From: an uncultured Oscillospiraceae bacterium
Lineage (GTDB): Bacteria > Bacillota > Clostridia > Oscillospirales > Acutalibacteraceae
Reading direction: 5' to 3'
DNA length: 32,853 nt
Assembly: GCA_900540865.1 (NCBI GenBank)
Contig: UQHH01000024.1
Location: forward strand, 1-32,853
Of the stretch, positions 1-6,705 are shown one piece after another; position 1 is the first letter of the stretch; each line of letters begins with the position of its first letter. The translations under genes were made by a program, and so were the position numbers. Below the pieces are notes generated by a model, which was given only the letters and a program-made list of their open reading frames with translations, was not told the origin of the DNA and made no database searches.

Positions 1-2475
1 GCCGCAGCCCGCGCAAGCGCCGGAGAACTCGAGCAGCGGCTGCTTGAACTGGCTGCCCTTGACGGTCGTTTCTTTGAATTTTTCTGTAACCTGCGGCTTC
101 GGGTCGAGCGCAAAACCGTAGTCGAATACCTTCTGGCCCTCGCGCTGCGTGTCGATAGGCTTCATGATAAGCGCCTTCTGGCCCTTCTTGCCCGGGCAAA
201 CCTGAGAACAGGAGCCGCAGCCGGTGCAGTCGAGGGTAGAGACGGTGATGGAGAAGTTGAGTCCCTGGATGCCTGTCATTGGGATGCTCTTCGTGCCTTC
301 CGGCGCGTTTTTGAGCTCTTCGTCCGTCATAACGGCGGGACGGATGACCGCGTGCGGACATACATAGGAGCAGAAGTTACACTGGATGCAGTTTTCAGGC
401 TGCCATTCCGGAACGTCTACCGCGATGCCGCGCTTCTCGTAAGCGGAGGAGCCCTGCGGGACCGTACCGTCGATGTGGTCTTTAAACGCGGAAACAGGCA
501 GCTTGTTGCCCCTGTAGGCGTTGACGGGGTTCAAAATGCCGTTGACATAATCGACGAGAGCCTCGTCACCCTGCGCGATTGTATGGGTGATTTCCTTTTC
601 GTCGCTGTCCTTCCAGCTTGCTGGAACCTCGACCTGCTTGACGTCCTGCATGCCGCGCTCAATCGCCTTGTGGTTCATGTCGACGATGGCCTGGCCCTTC
701 TTGCTGTAGGAACGCGTAGCGGCGTCCTTCATATATTTTACGGCGTCCTCTGCCGGGATGATGTTCGCAATCTTGAAGAACGCAGCCTGGAGGATGGTAT
801 TGATACGTCCGCCAAGGCCGATTTCCTTGCCGATGGCGATACCGTCAATCGTGTAAAGGTTGATGTCGTTCTCAGCGATATATTTCTTCATCCTGCCGGG
901 CAGGCGCTCGGTGAGCTCGTCCGCGTCCCAGCCACAGTTGAGCAGGAAGCTGCCACCCTTTTTCAAATCCTCGACCATGTCGTACTTATCGACATAGGAC
1001 GGATTATGGCAGGCAACAAAATCAGCCTTGCTGATGTAATAGGTGGATTTAATGGGCTGGTCGCCGAAACGCAGGTGCGAAACGGTGATACCGCCGGACT
1101 TCTTGGAGTCGTATGCGAAGTAACCCTGCGCGTACATATCGGTGTGGTCGCCGATAATTTTAATGGAGTTCTTGTTCGCGCCGACCGTGCCGTCCGCGCC
1201 GAGTCCCCAGAATTTACAGGACTTGGTGCCGGCAGGCGTGGTGTCGGGATTTTCAATAACCGGCAGGGAGAGGTTTGTCACATCGTCCACAATGCCGATG
1301 GTAAAACGCCTCTTCGGTGTGTCGGATTCCATGTTGCGGTAAACCGCGACGATGTCTCCCGGGGTCGTGTCCTTGGAAGCAAGGCCGTAGCGGCCCGTAT
1401 ATACGTTTACATTCGCATACTCGGATGCGTTGATTGCCGCAAGAACGTCGAGATAAAGCGGCTCGCCGATGGAGCCGGGCTCCTTCGTCCTGTCGAGTAC
1501 GGAAATGCTCTTGACGGTCTTCGGAAGGGCCTCAAGCAGGTAATCCGCAACAAACGGCCTGTAGAGCCTTACCTTGATAAGGCCGACCTTGTCGCCCGCC
1601 GCGTTGAGGTAATCGATAACCTCTTCCGCGCAGTCGCAGACGGAGCCCATCGCAATGATAACGCGCTCCGCGTCGGGCGCGCCGTAATAGTTGAACGGCT
1701 TGTAGTCGGTGCCGCATTTCTCGTTTACCTTGTTCATATAATCTACTACGAGCTCAGGAACCGCGTCGTAATAAGGGTTGCAGGCCTCACGCGCCTGGAA
1801 GAATATATCGTCGTTCTGCGCGCTGCCGCGAAGCACCGGATGCTCCGGGTTCAGGCTGCGGCGGCGGAACGCGTCGACCGCGTCCCAGTCGAGCATATCA
1901 GCGAGGTCTTCGTAGTCCCAGGTTTCAATCTTCTGGACCTCATGGGAGGTACGGAAGCCGTCGAAGAAATGGAGGAACGGAACCCTGCCCTTGATTGCGC
2001 ACAGGTGCGCGACCGCGCCGAGGTCCATGACCTCCTGCGGGCTGTTGGAGCAAAGCATTGCATAGCCGGTCTGGCGGCATGAGTAAATATCAGAATGGTC
2101 GCCGAAAATGGAGAGCGCGTGGCTCGTAATCGTACGGGCGGACACGTGAATGACGCTCGGAAGAAGCTCGCCGGCCATCTTATACATATTCGGGATCATC
2201 AGCAGCAGTCCCTGGGAAGCCGTGTAGGTGGTCGTAAGCGCACCTGCGGCAAGGGAACCGTGAACCGCGCCCGCGGCGCCGCCCTCGGACTGCATTTCAG
2301 TCACTTCTACTTCTCTGCCGAACAGGTTTTTGCGTCCTGCGGCGGAATACTTGTCGGTCTCGTCAGCCATGACGGACGACGGGGTAATCGGATAGATTGC
2401 GGCGACGTCTGTAAATGCGTAAGACACATGTGCAGCCGCGTTGTTACCATCCATTGTTTTCATTTTTCTGGACAT
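1..2475 (-). CDS. nifJ: Pyruvate:ferredoxin (flavodoxin) oxidoreductase, partial (3' end outside window)
   Basis: Oxidises pyruvate with CoA to acetyl-CoA and CO2 and reduces ferredoxin; a central cytosolic enzyme of anaerobes. The reverse strand is open for 825 codons from ATG 2475 to base 1. The N-terminus carries the YAxTxxAxIYPITPSS pattern of domain I. Near residues 690-770 there is a two-cluster ferredoxin domain with CIQCNFCSYVCP and CTGCGSCSQVCP. The last visible residues, EFSGACAGCG, begin the thiamine-diphosphate domain that holds the third cluster. Full-length members have about 1170-1180 residues, so roughly 350 are missing because of the window edge, not truncation in the gene. 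AAGGAGGAAA (2483-2492) lies 7 nt before ATG 2475. Its own promoter is at 2561-2589. Family assignment is very secure. Confidence 0.97.
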   Translation of the reverse strand, partial: MSRKMKTMDGNNAAAHVSYAFTDVAAIYPITPSSVMADETDKYSAAGRKNLFGREVEVTEMQSEGGAAGAVHGSLAAGALTTTYTASQGLLLMIPNMYKMAGELLPSVIHVSARTITSHALSIFGDHSDIYSCRQTGYAMLCSNSPQEVMDLGAVAHLCAIKGRVPFLHFFDGFRTSHEVQKIETWDYEDLADMLDWDAVDAFRRRSLNPEHPVLRGSAQNDDIFFQAREACNPYYDAVPELVVDYMNKVNEKCGTDYKPFNYYGAPDAERVIIAMGSVCDCAEEVIDYLNAAGDKVGLIKVRLYRPFVADYLLEALPKTVKSISVLDRTKEPGSIGEPLYLDVLAAINASEYANVNVYTGRYGLASKDTTPGDIVAVYRNMESDTPKRRFTIGIVDDVTNLSLPVIENPDTTPAGTKSCKFWGLGADGTVGANKNSIKIIGDHTDMYAQGYFAYDSKKSGGITVSHLRFGDQPIKSTYYISKADFVACHNPSYVDKYDMVEDLKKGGSFLLNCGWDADELTERLPGRMKKYIAENDINLYTIDGIAIGKEIGLGGRINTILQAAFFKIANIIPAEDAVKYMKDAATRSYSKKGQAIVDMNHKAIERGMQDVKQVEVPASWKDSDEKEITHTIAQGDEALVDYVNGILNPVNAYRGNKLPVSAFKDHIDGTVPQGSSAYEKRGIAVDVPEWQPENCIQCNFCSYVCPHAVIRPAVMTDEELKNAPEGTKSIPMTGIQGLNFSITVSTLDCTGCGSCSQVCPGKKGQKALIMKPIDTQREGQKVFDYGFALDPKPQVTEKFKETTVKGSQFKQPLLEFSGACAGCG

Positions 2476-2538
2476 TGGACTGTTTCCTCCTTAAAAAATG
2501 CGTGCAAAGCAAGCATAATAATGAATATACCAAAAATT

Positions 2539-2552
2539 GCACACTACTGTGC
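2539..2552. promoter_or_regulatory. Palindrome at the predicted nifJ transcription start (candidate operator)
   Basis: GCACA-CTAC-TGTGC is a perfect 5-bp inverted repeat, flanked further out by TTG/CCAA. It lies at about +2 to +15 of the predicted nifJ transcript, a usual site for a repressor, but it could also be a short 5' RNA hairpin. It does not match the Rex consensus TTGTTAAnnnnTTAACAA. The regulator is unknown. Confidence 0.35.
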
Positions 2553-2560
2553 CAACTTGA

Positions 2561-2589
2561 ATTTTAGCACGTTTAAAGCGGGCTGTAAA
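2561..2589 (-). promoter_or_regulatory. Predicted sigma-A promoter of nifJ
   Basis: Read on the reverse strand: -35 TTTACA (2584-2589), 17-bp spacer, extended -10 TGC-TAAAAT (2561-2569). Transcription should start near 2554, giving a leader of about 79 nt before the nifJ ATG. Confidence 0.6.
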
Positions 2590-2774
2590 GTGGAAATAAC
2601 ATTAAATTTGTTTGAATAAAATTTTCTTTTGAATTTAAAAATACATATACGGAAAAAAGCGCGGACGTGCGATGAATCAGGGCAAAATGCACAACCTGAA
2701 CAGCCTTGAGCTGTCCGTGAAGAAGCGCGGGGCCCGGTGTCCGTTCCATGTAATGGTATTTTGCGCGTTTTTGT

Positions 2775-2803
2775 TTGACAAATTCCCTTGAACATCGTAA
2801 AAT
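2775..2803 (+). promoter_or_regulatory. Predicted sigma-A promoter of the CBS-domain gene
   Basis: Consensus -35 TTGACA (2775-2780), 17-bp spacer, -10 TAAAAT (2798-2803). The expected start is near 2810, 34 nt before ATG 2844. The 368-bp divergent gap between nifJ and this gene otherwise holds only the nifJ promoter and its palindrome. Confidence 0.8.
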
Positions 2804-2843
2804 ATCTGTAATATCAGCTTTGATAAGGAAAGGGGAAAAACCG

Positions 2844-3713
2844 ATGCCTGACGACACAGGTGGAAGTAGCAACGGAAAACGGCAGAACAGGCTGCTTAAA
2901 ATATTCGGGCACAGCGCGCTCGATAAAATAACGGAGCAGGACATCCTGTTCCTCGTAAATGCCGGGAAAGAAAAGGGCATGATTGAGAGCAGCACCTGCG
3001 CGATGATAGAAAACATATTCGAGTTCGACGACCTAAACGCCGGCGAGCTGATGACGCACCGCACGGACATCAAGGCCGTAGAAGACACGGACCCGCTTTG
3101 TGAGGCGGTGGATGTGTTTATAGAGACGGGCTATTCGCGTATTCCCGTGTTCCATGAAGACATAGACAACATTGTGGGCCTTTTGTACGCAAAGGACCTG
3201 CTTGGCTACGTCGGCGGGGAAATTCCTGCGGACTTTAAAATTACCGACATCGCAAGGGACGCGTTTTACGTGCCCAAGTCAAAAAACTGCAGCGAGCTGT
3301 TTACGGAAATGACGGCCAACAAGGTGCAGCTTGCCGTCGTTGTGGACGAATACGGCGGGACGGAAGGGCTGATTACGATGGAGGATTTGATTGAATCCAT
3401 CGTCGGCAATATTCAGGACGAATACGACAACGAGGAAGAGGAAATGCGCCGTTTGAGCGACAACATCTACACGGTCGACGGCGCGGCGGACATCGACGAC
3501 GTGAGCGAACTGATTGGCGTGAAGCTGCCTGACGATGACTGCGACACCATAGCGGGGCTGATGCTTGAAACGCTCGGTGAGGTTCCCGCGGCCGGCGACC
3601 GGCCTACGGTCGAAATCGGCGGGGTGAAGTTCACCGCCGTGGATATTGAGGAGCGGCGCATCACGCGCGTTCTTATTGAAAAACCGGAGCAAAGCGAACC
3701 GCAGAATATTTAA
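2844..3713 (+). CDS. CBS-domain protein, CorC/HlyC-type (cytosolic)
   Basis: 289 residues. Two CBS motifs occupy about 50-190 (from ELMTHRTDI through VVVDEYGGTEGLITMEDLIE). A CorC_HlyC/transporter-associated domain follows at about 205-285 (YTVDGAADIDDVSELIGVKLP and on). There is no DUF21 membrane domain, so this is the short soluble CorC type; relatives are linked to magnesium/cobalt efflux and to haemolysin-C annotations, and adenine nucleotides commonly bind CBS pairs. A precise role cannot be read from the sequence. The start is ATG 2844 with AAAGGGG just upstream; an in-frame TTG at 2775 is the -35 box of the promoter and so cannot be translated. A weak terminator hairpin follows at once, then the patatin gene. 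Confidence 0.9.
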   Translation: MPDDTGGSSNGKRQNRLLKIFGHSALDKITEQDILFLVNAGKEKGMIESSTCAMIENIFEFDDLNAGELMTHRTDIKAVEDTDPLCEAVDVFIETGYSRIPVFHEDIDNIVGLLYAKDLLGYVGGEIPADFKITDIARDAFYVPKSKNCSELFTEMTANKVQLAVVVDEYGGTEGLITMEDLIESIVGNIQDEYDNEEEEMRRLSDNIYTVDGAADIDDVSELIGVKLPDDDCDTIAGLMLETLGEVPAAGDRPTVEIGGVKFTAVDIEERRITRVLIEKPEQSEPQNI

Positions 3714-3718
3714 AAATC

Positions 3719-3742
3719 GGGCAGGGGCGACCCTGCTCTTTT
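3719..3742 (+). terminator. Short terminator hairpin after the CBS gene
   Basis: GCAGGG (3721-3726), loop GCGA, CCCTGC (3731-3736), then TCTTTT. The stem is only 6 bp and the T-run is interrupted, so read-through into the patatin gene 34 bp further on is likely. Confidence 0.5.
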
Positions 3743-3775
3743 CATATGGATTGGCAGAAGGGAAGCGAATGGAAA

Positions 3776-4621
3776 ATGTTTGACGCCGGCTTGATTTTAG
3801 AGGGCGGGGGCATGCGCGGCGTGTACACGGCAGGTGTGCTTGATTTTTTTCTGGATAAAGAGCTGTGGTTTAAAAGCTGCTACGCCGTTTCAGCAGGCGC
3901 GGGACACGCGTGCAGCTACCTTGCGCGCCAGCGCGGGCGCGCTTTTTCCGTCAATGTGGACTATCTGGGCGACAAGCGCTACATGGGAGTTTCCAGCCTG
4001 CTCAAAACAGGCGACCTGTTCGGAGCGGATATGCTGTATAGAATTATCCCGGAGGAGCTTTACCCCATCGATTACAAGTCGTTTGCGGAAAACGAAAGCT
4101 GCCTTTACGCGGTTGTTACCAACTGTGAAACGGGACAGGCCGAATACATACCCATAAAGGACTTAAAGACTGATTTAATCTATGTGCGCGCGTCGGCCTC
4201 GCTCCCCATGGTATCGCGCATGGTGGAGGCCGGCGGGAAAAAGTATCTTGACGGCGGCGTGTCGGACTCCATTCCAATCAGAAAATCCATAGCCGGCGGC
4301 AATAAAAAAAACGTACTCGTCCTGACAAGGGACGGCTCATACCGCAAACAGCCGGGCGGCATGACGGCGCTTATCCGGGCGAAGTACCGCAAATATCCGG
4401 CGCTTGTCAACCAAATAGAACAGCGCTTCCTGCATTATAACGAGACGCTCGACTTTATTGAACAGGAACAGTCGCGGGGCAGGGCGTTCGTAATCCGCCC
4501 GAAAAAACCCGTCAATATCAAACGGACGGAAAAAGACAGGGAAAAGCTCCGCGCGCTTTATGAAGAGGGCTTTCGCGACGCGGAAAAGGCATACGGCCCG
4601 CTAATGGAATTCCTTGGATAA
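3776..4621 (+). CDS. Patatin-like phospholipase (YjjU type)
   Basis: 281 residues from ATG 3776, chosen because AGAAGGGAAG (3756-3765) sits about 10 nt upstream; an in-frame ATG at 3746 has no ribosome-binding site and abuts the terminator T-run. The glycine-rich oxyanion loop EGGGMRGVYTAGVLD lies near residues 9-23, the nucleophile elbow reads AVSAG, and the catalytic aspartate lies in LDGG. The C-terminal segment (RAFVIRPKKPVNIKRTEKD and on) matches the extra domain of the bacterial YjjU/DUF6363 group. Expected activity is lipid acyl hydrolysis in the cytosol or at the inner membrane face; the substrate is unknown. The first glycine of the usual GxSxG is alanine here. Probably co-transcribed with the CBS gene. 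Confidence 0.85.
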   Translation: MFDAGLILEGGGMRGVYTAGVLDFFLDKELWFKSCYAVSAGAGHACSYLARQRGRAFSVNVDYLGDKRYMGVSSLLKTGDLFGADMLYRIIPEELYPIDYKSFAENESCLYAVVTNCETGQAEYIPIKDLKTDLIYVRASASLPMVSRMVEAGGKKYLDGGVSDSIPIRKSIAGGNKKNVLVLTRDGSYRKQPGGMTALIRAKYRKYPALVNQIEQRFLHYNETLDFIEQEQSRGRAFVIRPKKPVNIKRTEKDREKLRALYEEGFRDAEKAYGPLMEFLG

Positions 4622-4633
4622 ATAATAACGTAT

Positions 4634-4670
4634 TTGCCGCGCAGAAAAGCTGCGCGGCAATTTTATATAT
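4634..4670 (+). terminator. Strong rho-independent terminator after the patatin gene
   Basis: A perfect 11-bp stem, TTGCCGCGCAG (4634-4644) and CTGCGCGGCAA (4650-4660), with loop AAAAG, followed by TTTTATATAT. Confidence 0.9.
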
Positions 4671-4961
4671 AAAGCAACTGTAAAATAAATCGTCTCCTGT
4701 AATTCATATCTCAGATAAAAACCAAATCTGAAAGGTTTTTTCTTCAAAATGACTTTTAATCAAAAAGCGAAGGGCGGCAATTATGCCGCCCTTTGCCCCC
4801 CAGCATCATGTCTAACCCTTAAAAACAAGAAAAAATTGAGGGGTATATATTTATCTCCTCGTTTAAAGGCAACCGGCCTTGCTGATTCAGTATTTGCCTC
4901 AAAACAAAAGAAAAAAATATATCAATTATGTCTGTGTGATGATGATAAAAACAGATACGTA

Positions 4962-5030
4962 CCTCTTGTGGGTCACGCCCGCCCCTATTGAAACCATGTA
5001 ATTGCGGCCAGGGGCGGGCATGCCAAGAGG
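4962..5030. repeat. Extended imperfect inverted repeat (possible structured RNA or mobile-element remnant)
   Basis: The outer stem is CCTCTTG (4962-4968) with CAAGAGG (5024-5030). The inner stem is GCCCGCCCCT (4977-4986) with AGGGGCGGGC (5010-5019). They are separated by an 8/4-nt internal loop and capped by a 23-nt loop. No T-run follows on either strand, so it is not a simple terminator. Its role is unknown. Confidence 0.5.
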
Positions 5031-5224
5031 GGTAAAAAAGAGGTAGGATGGGAGAAGAAAAGAGATGCTATCTATATGGAAACCACATTTCACAATTGGC
5101 ATATATGCCCGCAAGTTTTTTGTGTGCTGATAAATTGCAGGTAATATACACAAAATCAGCTAATTGTATTAGTTGTTTTATAAATTATACAATAGAAACA
5201 CTACATCTATAAAGAACTAACTTA

Positions 5225-5260
5225 AAATTTTTTATAAATTTTTTAAATTTTACATATAAT
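5225..5260 (+). promoter_or_regulatory. Presumed promoter and direct-repeat operator of the XRE/MntA-HepT operon
   Basis: A perfect -10 TATAAT (5255-5260) has only a weak -35 (TTATAA, 5232-5237, 17-bp spacer). Two direct repeats of AAATTTTTTA (5225-5234 and 5236-5245) lie 11 bp apart across the -35 region, about one helix turn, as expected for a helix-turn-helix protein binding one face. A second possible promoter, TTGTAT-18-TACAAT, lies at 5164-5193. Autoregulation by the XRE proteins is inference. Confidence 0.4.
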
Positions 5261-5298
5261 ATATATCCATAGGCGCGTTTTGGAAGGAGCGGATAATA

Positions 5299-5637
5299 TT
5301 GCTTGCAGATACCATTATGAAACGGATAACTGAACTGCGGGAGCAAAAGGGCGTTTCTGAACGGGAAATGAGTATAGAGCTCGGCAAAAGCCCAAACTAC
5401 TTATACTTTATGAGAAAAAACAAAAGCAATCCTTCTTTGCCGATGCTGAATAGCATCTGCCAGTACCTCGGAATTACCCTGCCGGACTTCTTTCACTTTG
5501 ATAACCATGCCCCCGCGGTTATAGAGGAGATAAAACAGGGGCTTATCAACCTGCCGCCTGAGGAGCTTTTGCATATGAAAGCTTATATCGATTACCTCAA
5601 TCAAAAAGAGGGAGGCGCCGGGCATGGGTACAGATGA
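5299..5637 (+). CDS. XRE-family helix-turn-helix regulator (first of a tandem pair)
   Basis: 112 residues. The N-terminal helix-turn-helix (about residues 8-62) includes LREQKGVSEREMSIELGKSP, NYLYFMRKN and PSLPMLNSICQYLGITLPDFF. A short helical tail, EELLHMKAYIDYLNQKEG, follows. The start is TTG 5299, since AAGGAG (5284-5289) lies 9 nt upstream; the next in-frame ATG (5317) would be 27 nt away. The gene overlaps the next one by 14 bp. It is clearly paralogous to that gene through the DNA-binding domain. It is the first gene of a tight four-gene operon ending in a toxin-antitoxin pair, so control of that operon is the likely role. No ligand or partner domain is visible. Confidence 0.85.
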   Translation: MLADTIMKRITELREQKGVSEREMSIELGKSPNYLYFMRKNKSNPSLPMLNSICQYLGITLPDFFHFDNHAPAVIEEIKQGLINLPPEELLHMKAYIDYLNQKEGGAGHGYR

Positions 5638-5950
5638 ATATATCAGGCAAAGAATCACTTCCCTGCGCATAAAGAAAAATGTATCTGAAATGCAGATGAG
5701 CCGTGAGATTGGCAAGTCGCCCACCTATTTATCTGCAATCATGGCCAACAGGGGGCTGCCTTCCCTTCACACCCTCATTGACATTTGCGGCTATTTCAAT
5801 ATCAGCCTGGTTGACTTCTTTAACGGAGAAGTAAGCAATCCAATGGTCTTAAATGAGAATGTACGTGAGCTCCAGAGCTGTCCTGAAGACGCATTGCGGG
5901 TTCTTCTGCCTCTTATTAAGATGGCGCAGGAAAGGGGGACCCCCGATTGA
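5624..5950 (+). CDS. XRE-family helix-turn-helix regulator (second of a tandem pair)
   Basis: 108 residues from ATG 5624, with GGAGGCGCCGGGC just upstream inside the previous gene. The DNA-binding domain (about 8-65) repeats the pattern of the upstream gene: LRIKKNVSEMQMSREIGKSP, TYLSAIMANRGLPSLHTLIDIC and FNISLVDFF. The C-terminal tail (about 70-108) is different and may set dimerisation. Two related regulators in a row, translationally coupled, suggest a duplication followed by divergence or a heterodimer. The stop codon overlaps the TTG start of mntA. Confidence 0.85.
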   Translation: MGTDEYIRQRITSLRIKKNVSEMQMSREIGKSPTYLSAIMANRGLPSLHTLIDICGYFNISLVDFFNGEVSNPMVLNENVRELQSCPEDALRVLLPLIKMAQERGTPD

Positions 5951-6261
5951 ACAGAATTGCCGCAACGGCTGATGCTAAGGAGCTGTTCGCCCAAATTGCG
6001 GAGCTCGGCGCGAAATACAGAGCAGATAAAATAGTTTTGTTCGGCTCCCGCGCGCGCGGAGACCATACAGAGCGCAGCGATATTGATATTGCCGTTTACG
6101 GGCTTTTGCTCGAGCGGCAGTGCGATTTTTCTGAAGAGATAGACAATCTTCCGACACTGCTGGAATTTGACGTGGTTTACGTTGGGGAAGCAACCTCAAA
6201 AGAATTGCTGAAAGAAATCGAAAGGGACGGTGTCGCTCTATATGAACAAATTCACGAATAA
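5947..6261 (+). CDS. mntA: MntA-type minimal nucleotidyltransferase (antitoxin)
   Basis: 104 residues. It has the minimal nucleotidyltransferase signature GS-x10-DxD: G33-S34 in LFGSRARGD and D45-I-D47. In characterised HepT/MntA pairs the nucleotidyltransferase neutralises the HEPN RNase toxin by adenylylating a tyrosine in its active-site motif; that is family knowledge. The start is TTG 5947, overlapping the previous stop (TTGA), with AGGAAAGGGGG (5929-5939) at a good distance. No ATG in this frame would keep the N-terminal helix. The 3' end overlaps hepT by 20 bp, so the pair is translationally coupled. The third acidic residue probably comes from the EFDVVYVGE strand. Confidence 0.88.
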   Translation: MNRIAATADAKELFAQIAELGAKYRADKIVLFGSRARGDHTERSDIDIAVYGLLLERQCDFSEEIDNLPTLLEFDVVYVGEATSKELLKEIERDGVALYEQIHE

Positions 6262-6649
6262 ATTGGAACAGCTCAGGCAGGCGCAGGGGCAGCTGCAAAA
6301 GGCCGTCGTATATTATAACGCCGAGCACGAGGAGGACAGGAGGGAATTTCTGCGCGACTCTGTCATTCAGCGTTTTGAATTCACCGCCGAGCTCGCGTGG
6401 AAAACCGTCCGCGAATATGAGCTTTTACAGGGAATACGGCTCGATACTCCCAGGGAAGTGCTGAAAAGGGCGTTTAAAATCGGCGTAATCGCGGATGAAA
6501 CAGGCTGGCTTCTGCTGCTGCAGGACAGGAACAATACGGGCCACGTCTATGACGAAAATATTGCAATTGAAATTTGCGGCCGGGTGGAAGAAACCTACCT
6601 ACCCTTATTCGGCGAGTTGATTCAGCGGCTAGATTCGTACGCAAATTAA
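6242..6649 (+). CDS. hepT: HepT-type HEPN protein (toxin; nucleotidyltransferase partner)
   Basis: 135 residues, mostly helical, of the HI0074-like group of nucleotidyltransferase substrate-binding proteins. The HEPN RNase motif RX4HXY is intact: R96, H101 and Y103 in DRNNTGHVYDE. Y103 is the residue expected to be adenylylated by MntA. The start is ATG 6242, preceded by AAAGGGA (6221-6227); an in-frame GTG at 6230 is only 2 nt from that site and is unlikely. Relatives cleave RNA and act as the toxin of HepT/MntA systems, some of them defensive. Last gene of the operon, followed by a strong terminator. That it is toxic in this host is inference. Confidence 0.88.
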   Translation: MNKFTNKLEQLRQAQGQLQKAVVYYNAEHEEDRREFLRDSVIQRFEFTAELAWKTVREYELLQGIRLDTPREVLKRAFKIGVIADETGWLLLLQDRNNTGHVYDENIAIEICGRVEETYLPLFGELIQRLDSYAN

Positions 6650-6664
6650 AGAGAATAGAAAAGC

Positions 6665-6696
6665 AAGGGGGCAGACGAATGTCTGCCCCCTTTTAC
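6665..6696. terminator. Bidirectional terminator between hepT and ktrA
   Basis: A perfect 12-bp stem, AAGGGGGCAGAC (6665-6676) and GTCTGCCCCCTT (6681-6692), with loop GAAT. TTTT lies on the + side; on the reverse strand TTGCTTTTC follows. It separates two converging genes. Confidence 0.9.
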
Positions 6697-6705
6697 AATA
6701 CAAAA

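Larger units (their letters stand above)
4671..5298. other. AT-rich intergenic region with GC-rich hairpins
   Basis: 628 bp without a convincing gene. It holds a perfect 10-bp hairpin AAGGGCGGCA/TGCCGCCCTT (4770-4793) with a T-run only on the reverse strand (CTTTTTG). It also holds a two-part stem at 4962-5030 and, near its end, the presumed control region of the XRE operon. An 80-codon frame (4749-4991, +) and a 75-codon frame (4926-5153, -) cross the hairpins but have no ribosome-binding site at a normal distance, so I do not call them genes. The mixture of AT-rich flank and GC-rich stems suggests an inserted or structured element. Confidence 0.5.

Noticed and set aside
352..2082. Long + strand open frame of 576 codons opposite nifJ
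   Set aside because: The reverse strand encodes an unmistakable pyruvate:ferredoxin oxidoreductase with ferredoxin cysteines; the + frame is a by-product of its codon bias and has no ribosome-binding site or family features.
2539..2552. Rex-binding site before nifJ
   Set aside because: The palindrome has the wrong sequence for TTGTTAAnnnnTTAACAA, so I report only an unassigned palindrome.
2775..2843. TTG start 23 codons upstream of the CBS-domain gene
   Set aside because: The TTG is part of the TTGACA -35 box and lies before the predicted transcription start; ATG 2844 has a good ribosome-binding site.
4749..4991. 80-codon + frame in the intergenic region as a gene
   Set aside because: The nearest AG-rich stretch is about 13 nt away and the frame runs into the inverted repeat; kept only as a remark under the intergenic entry.
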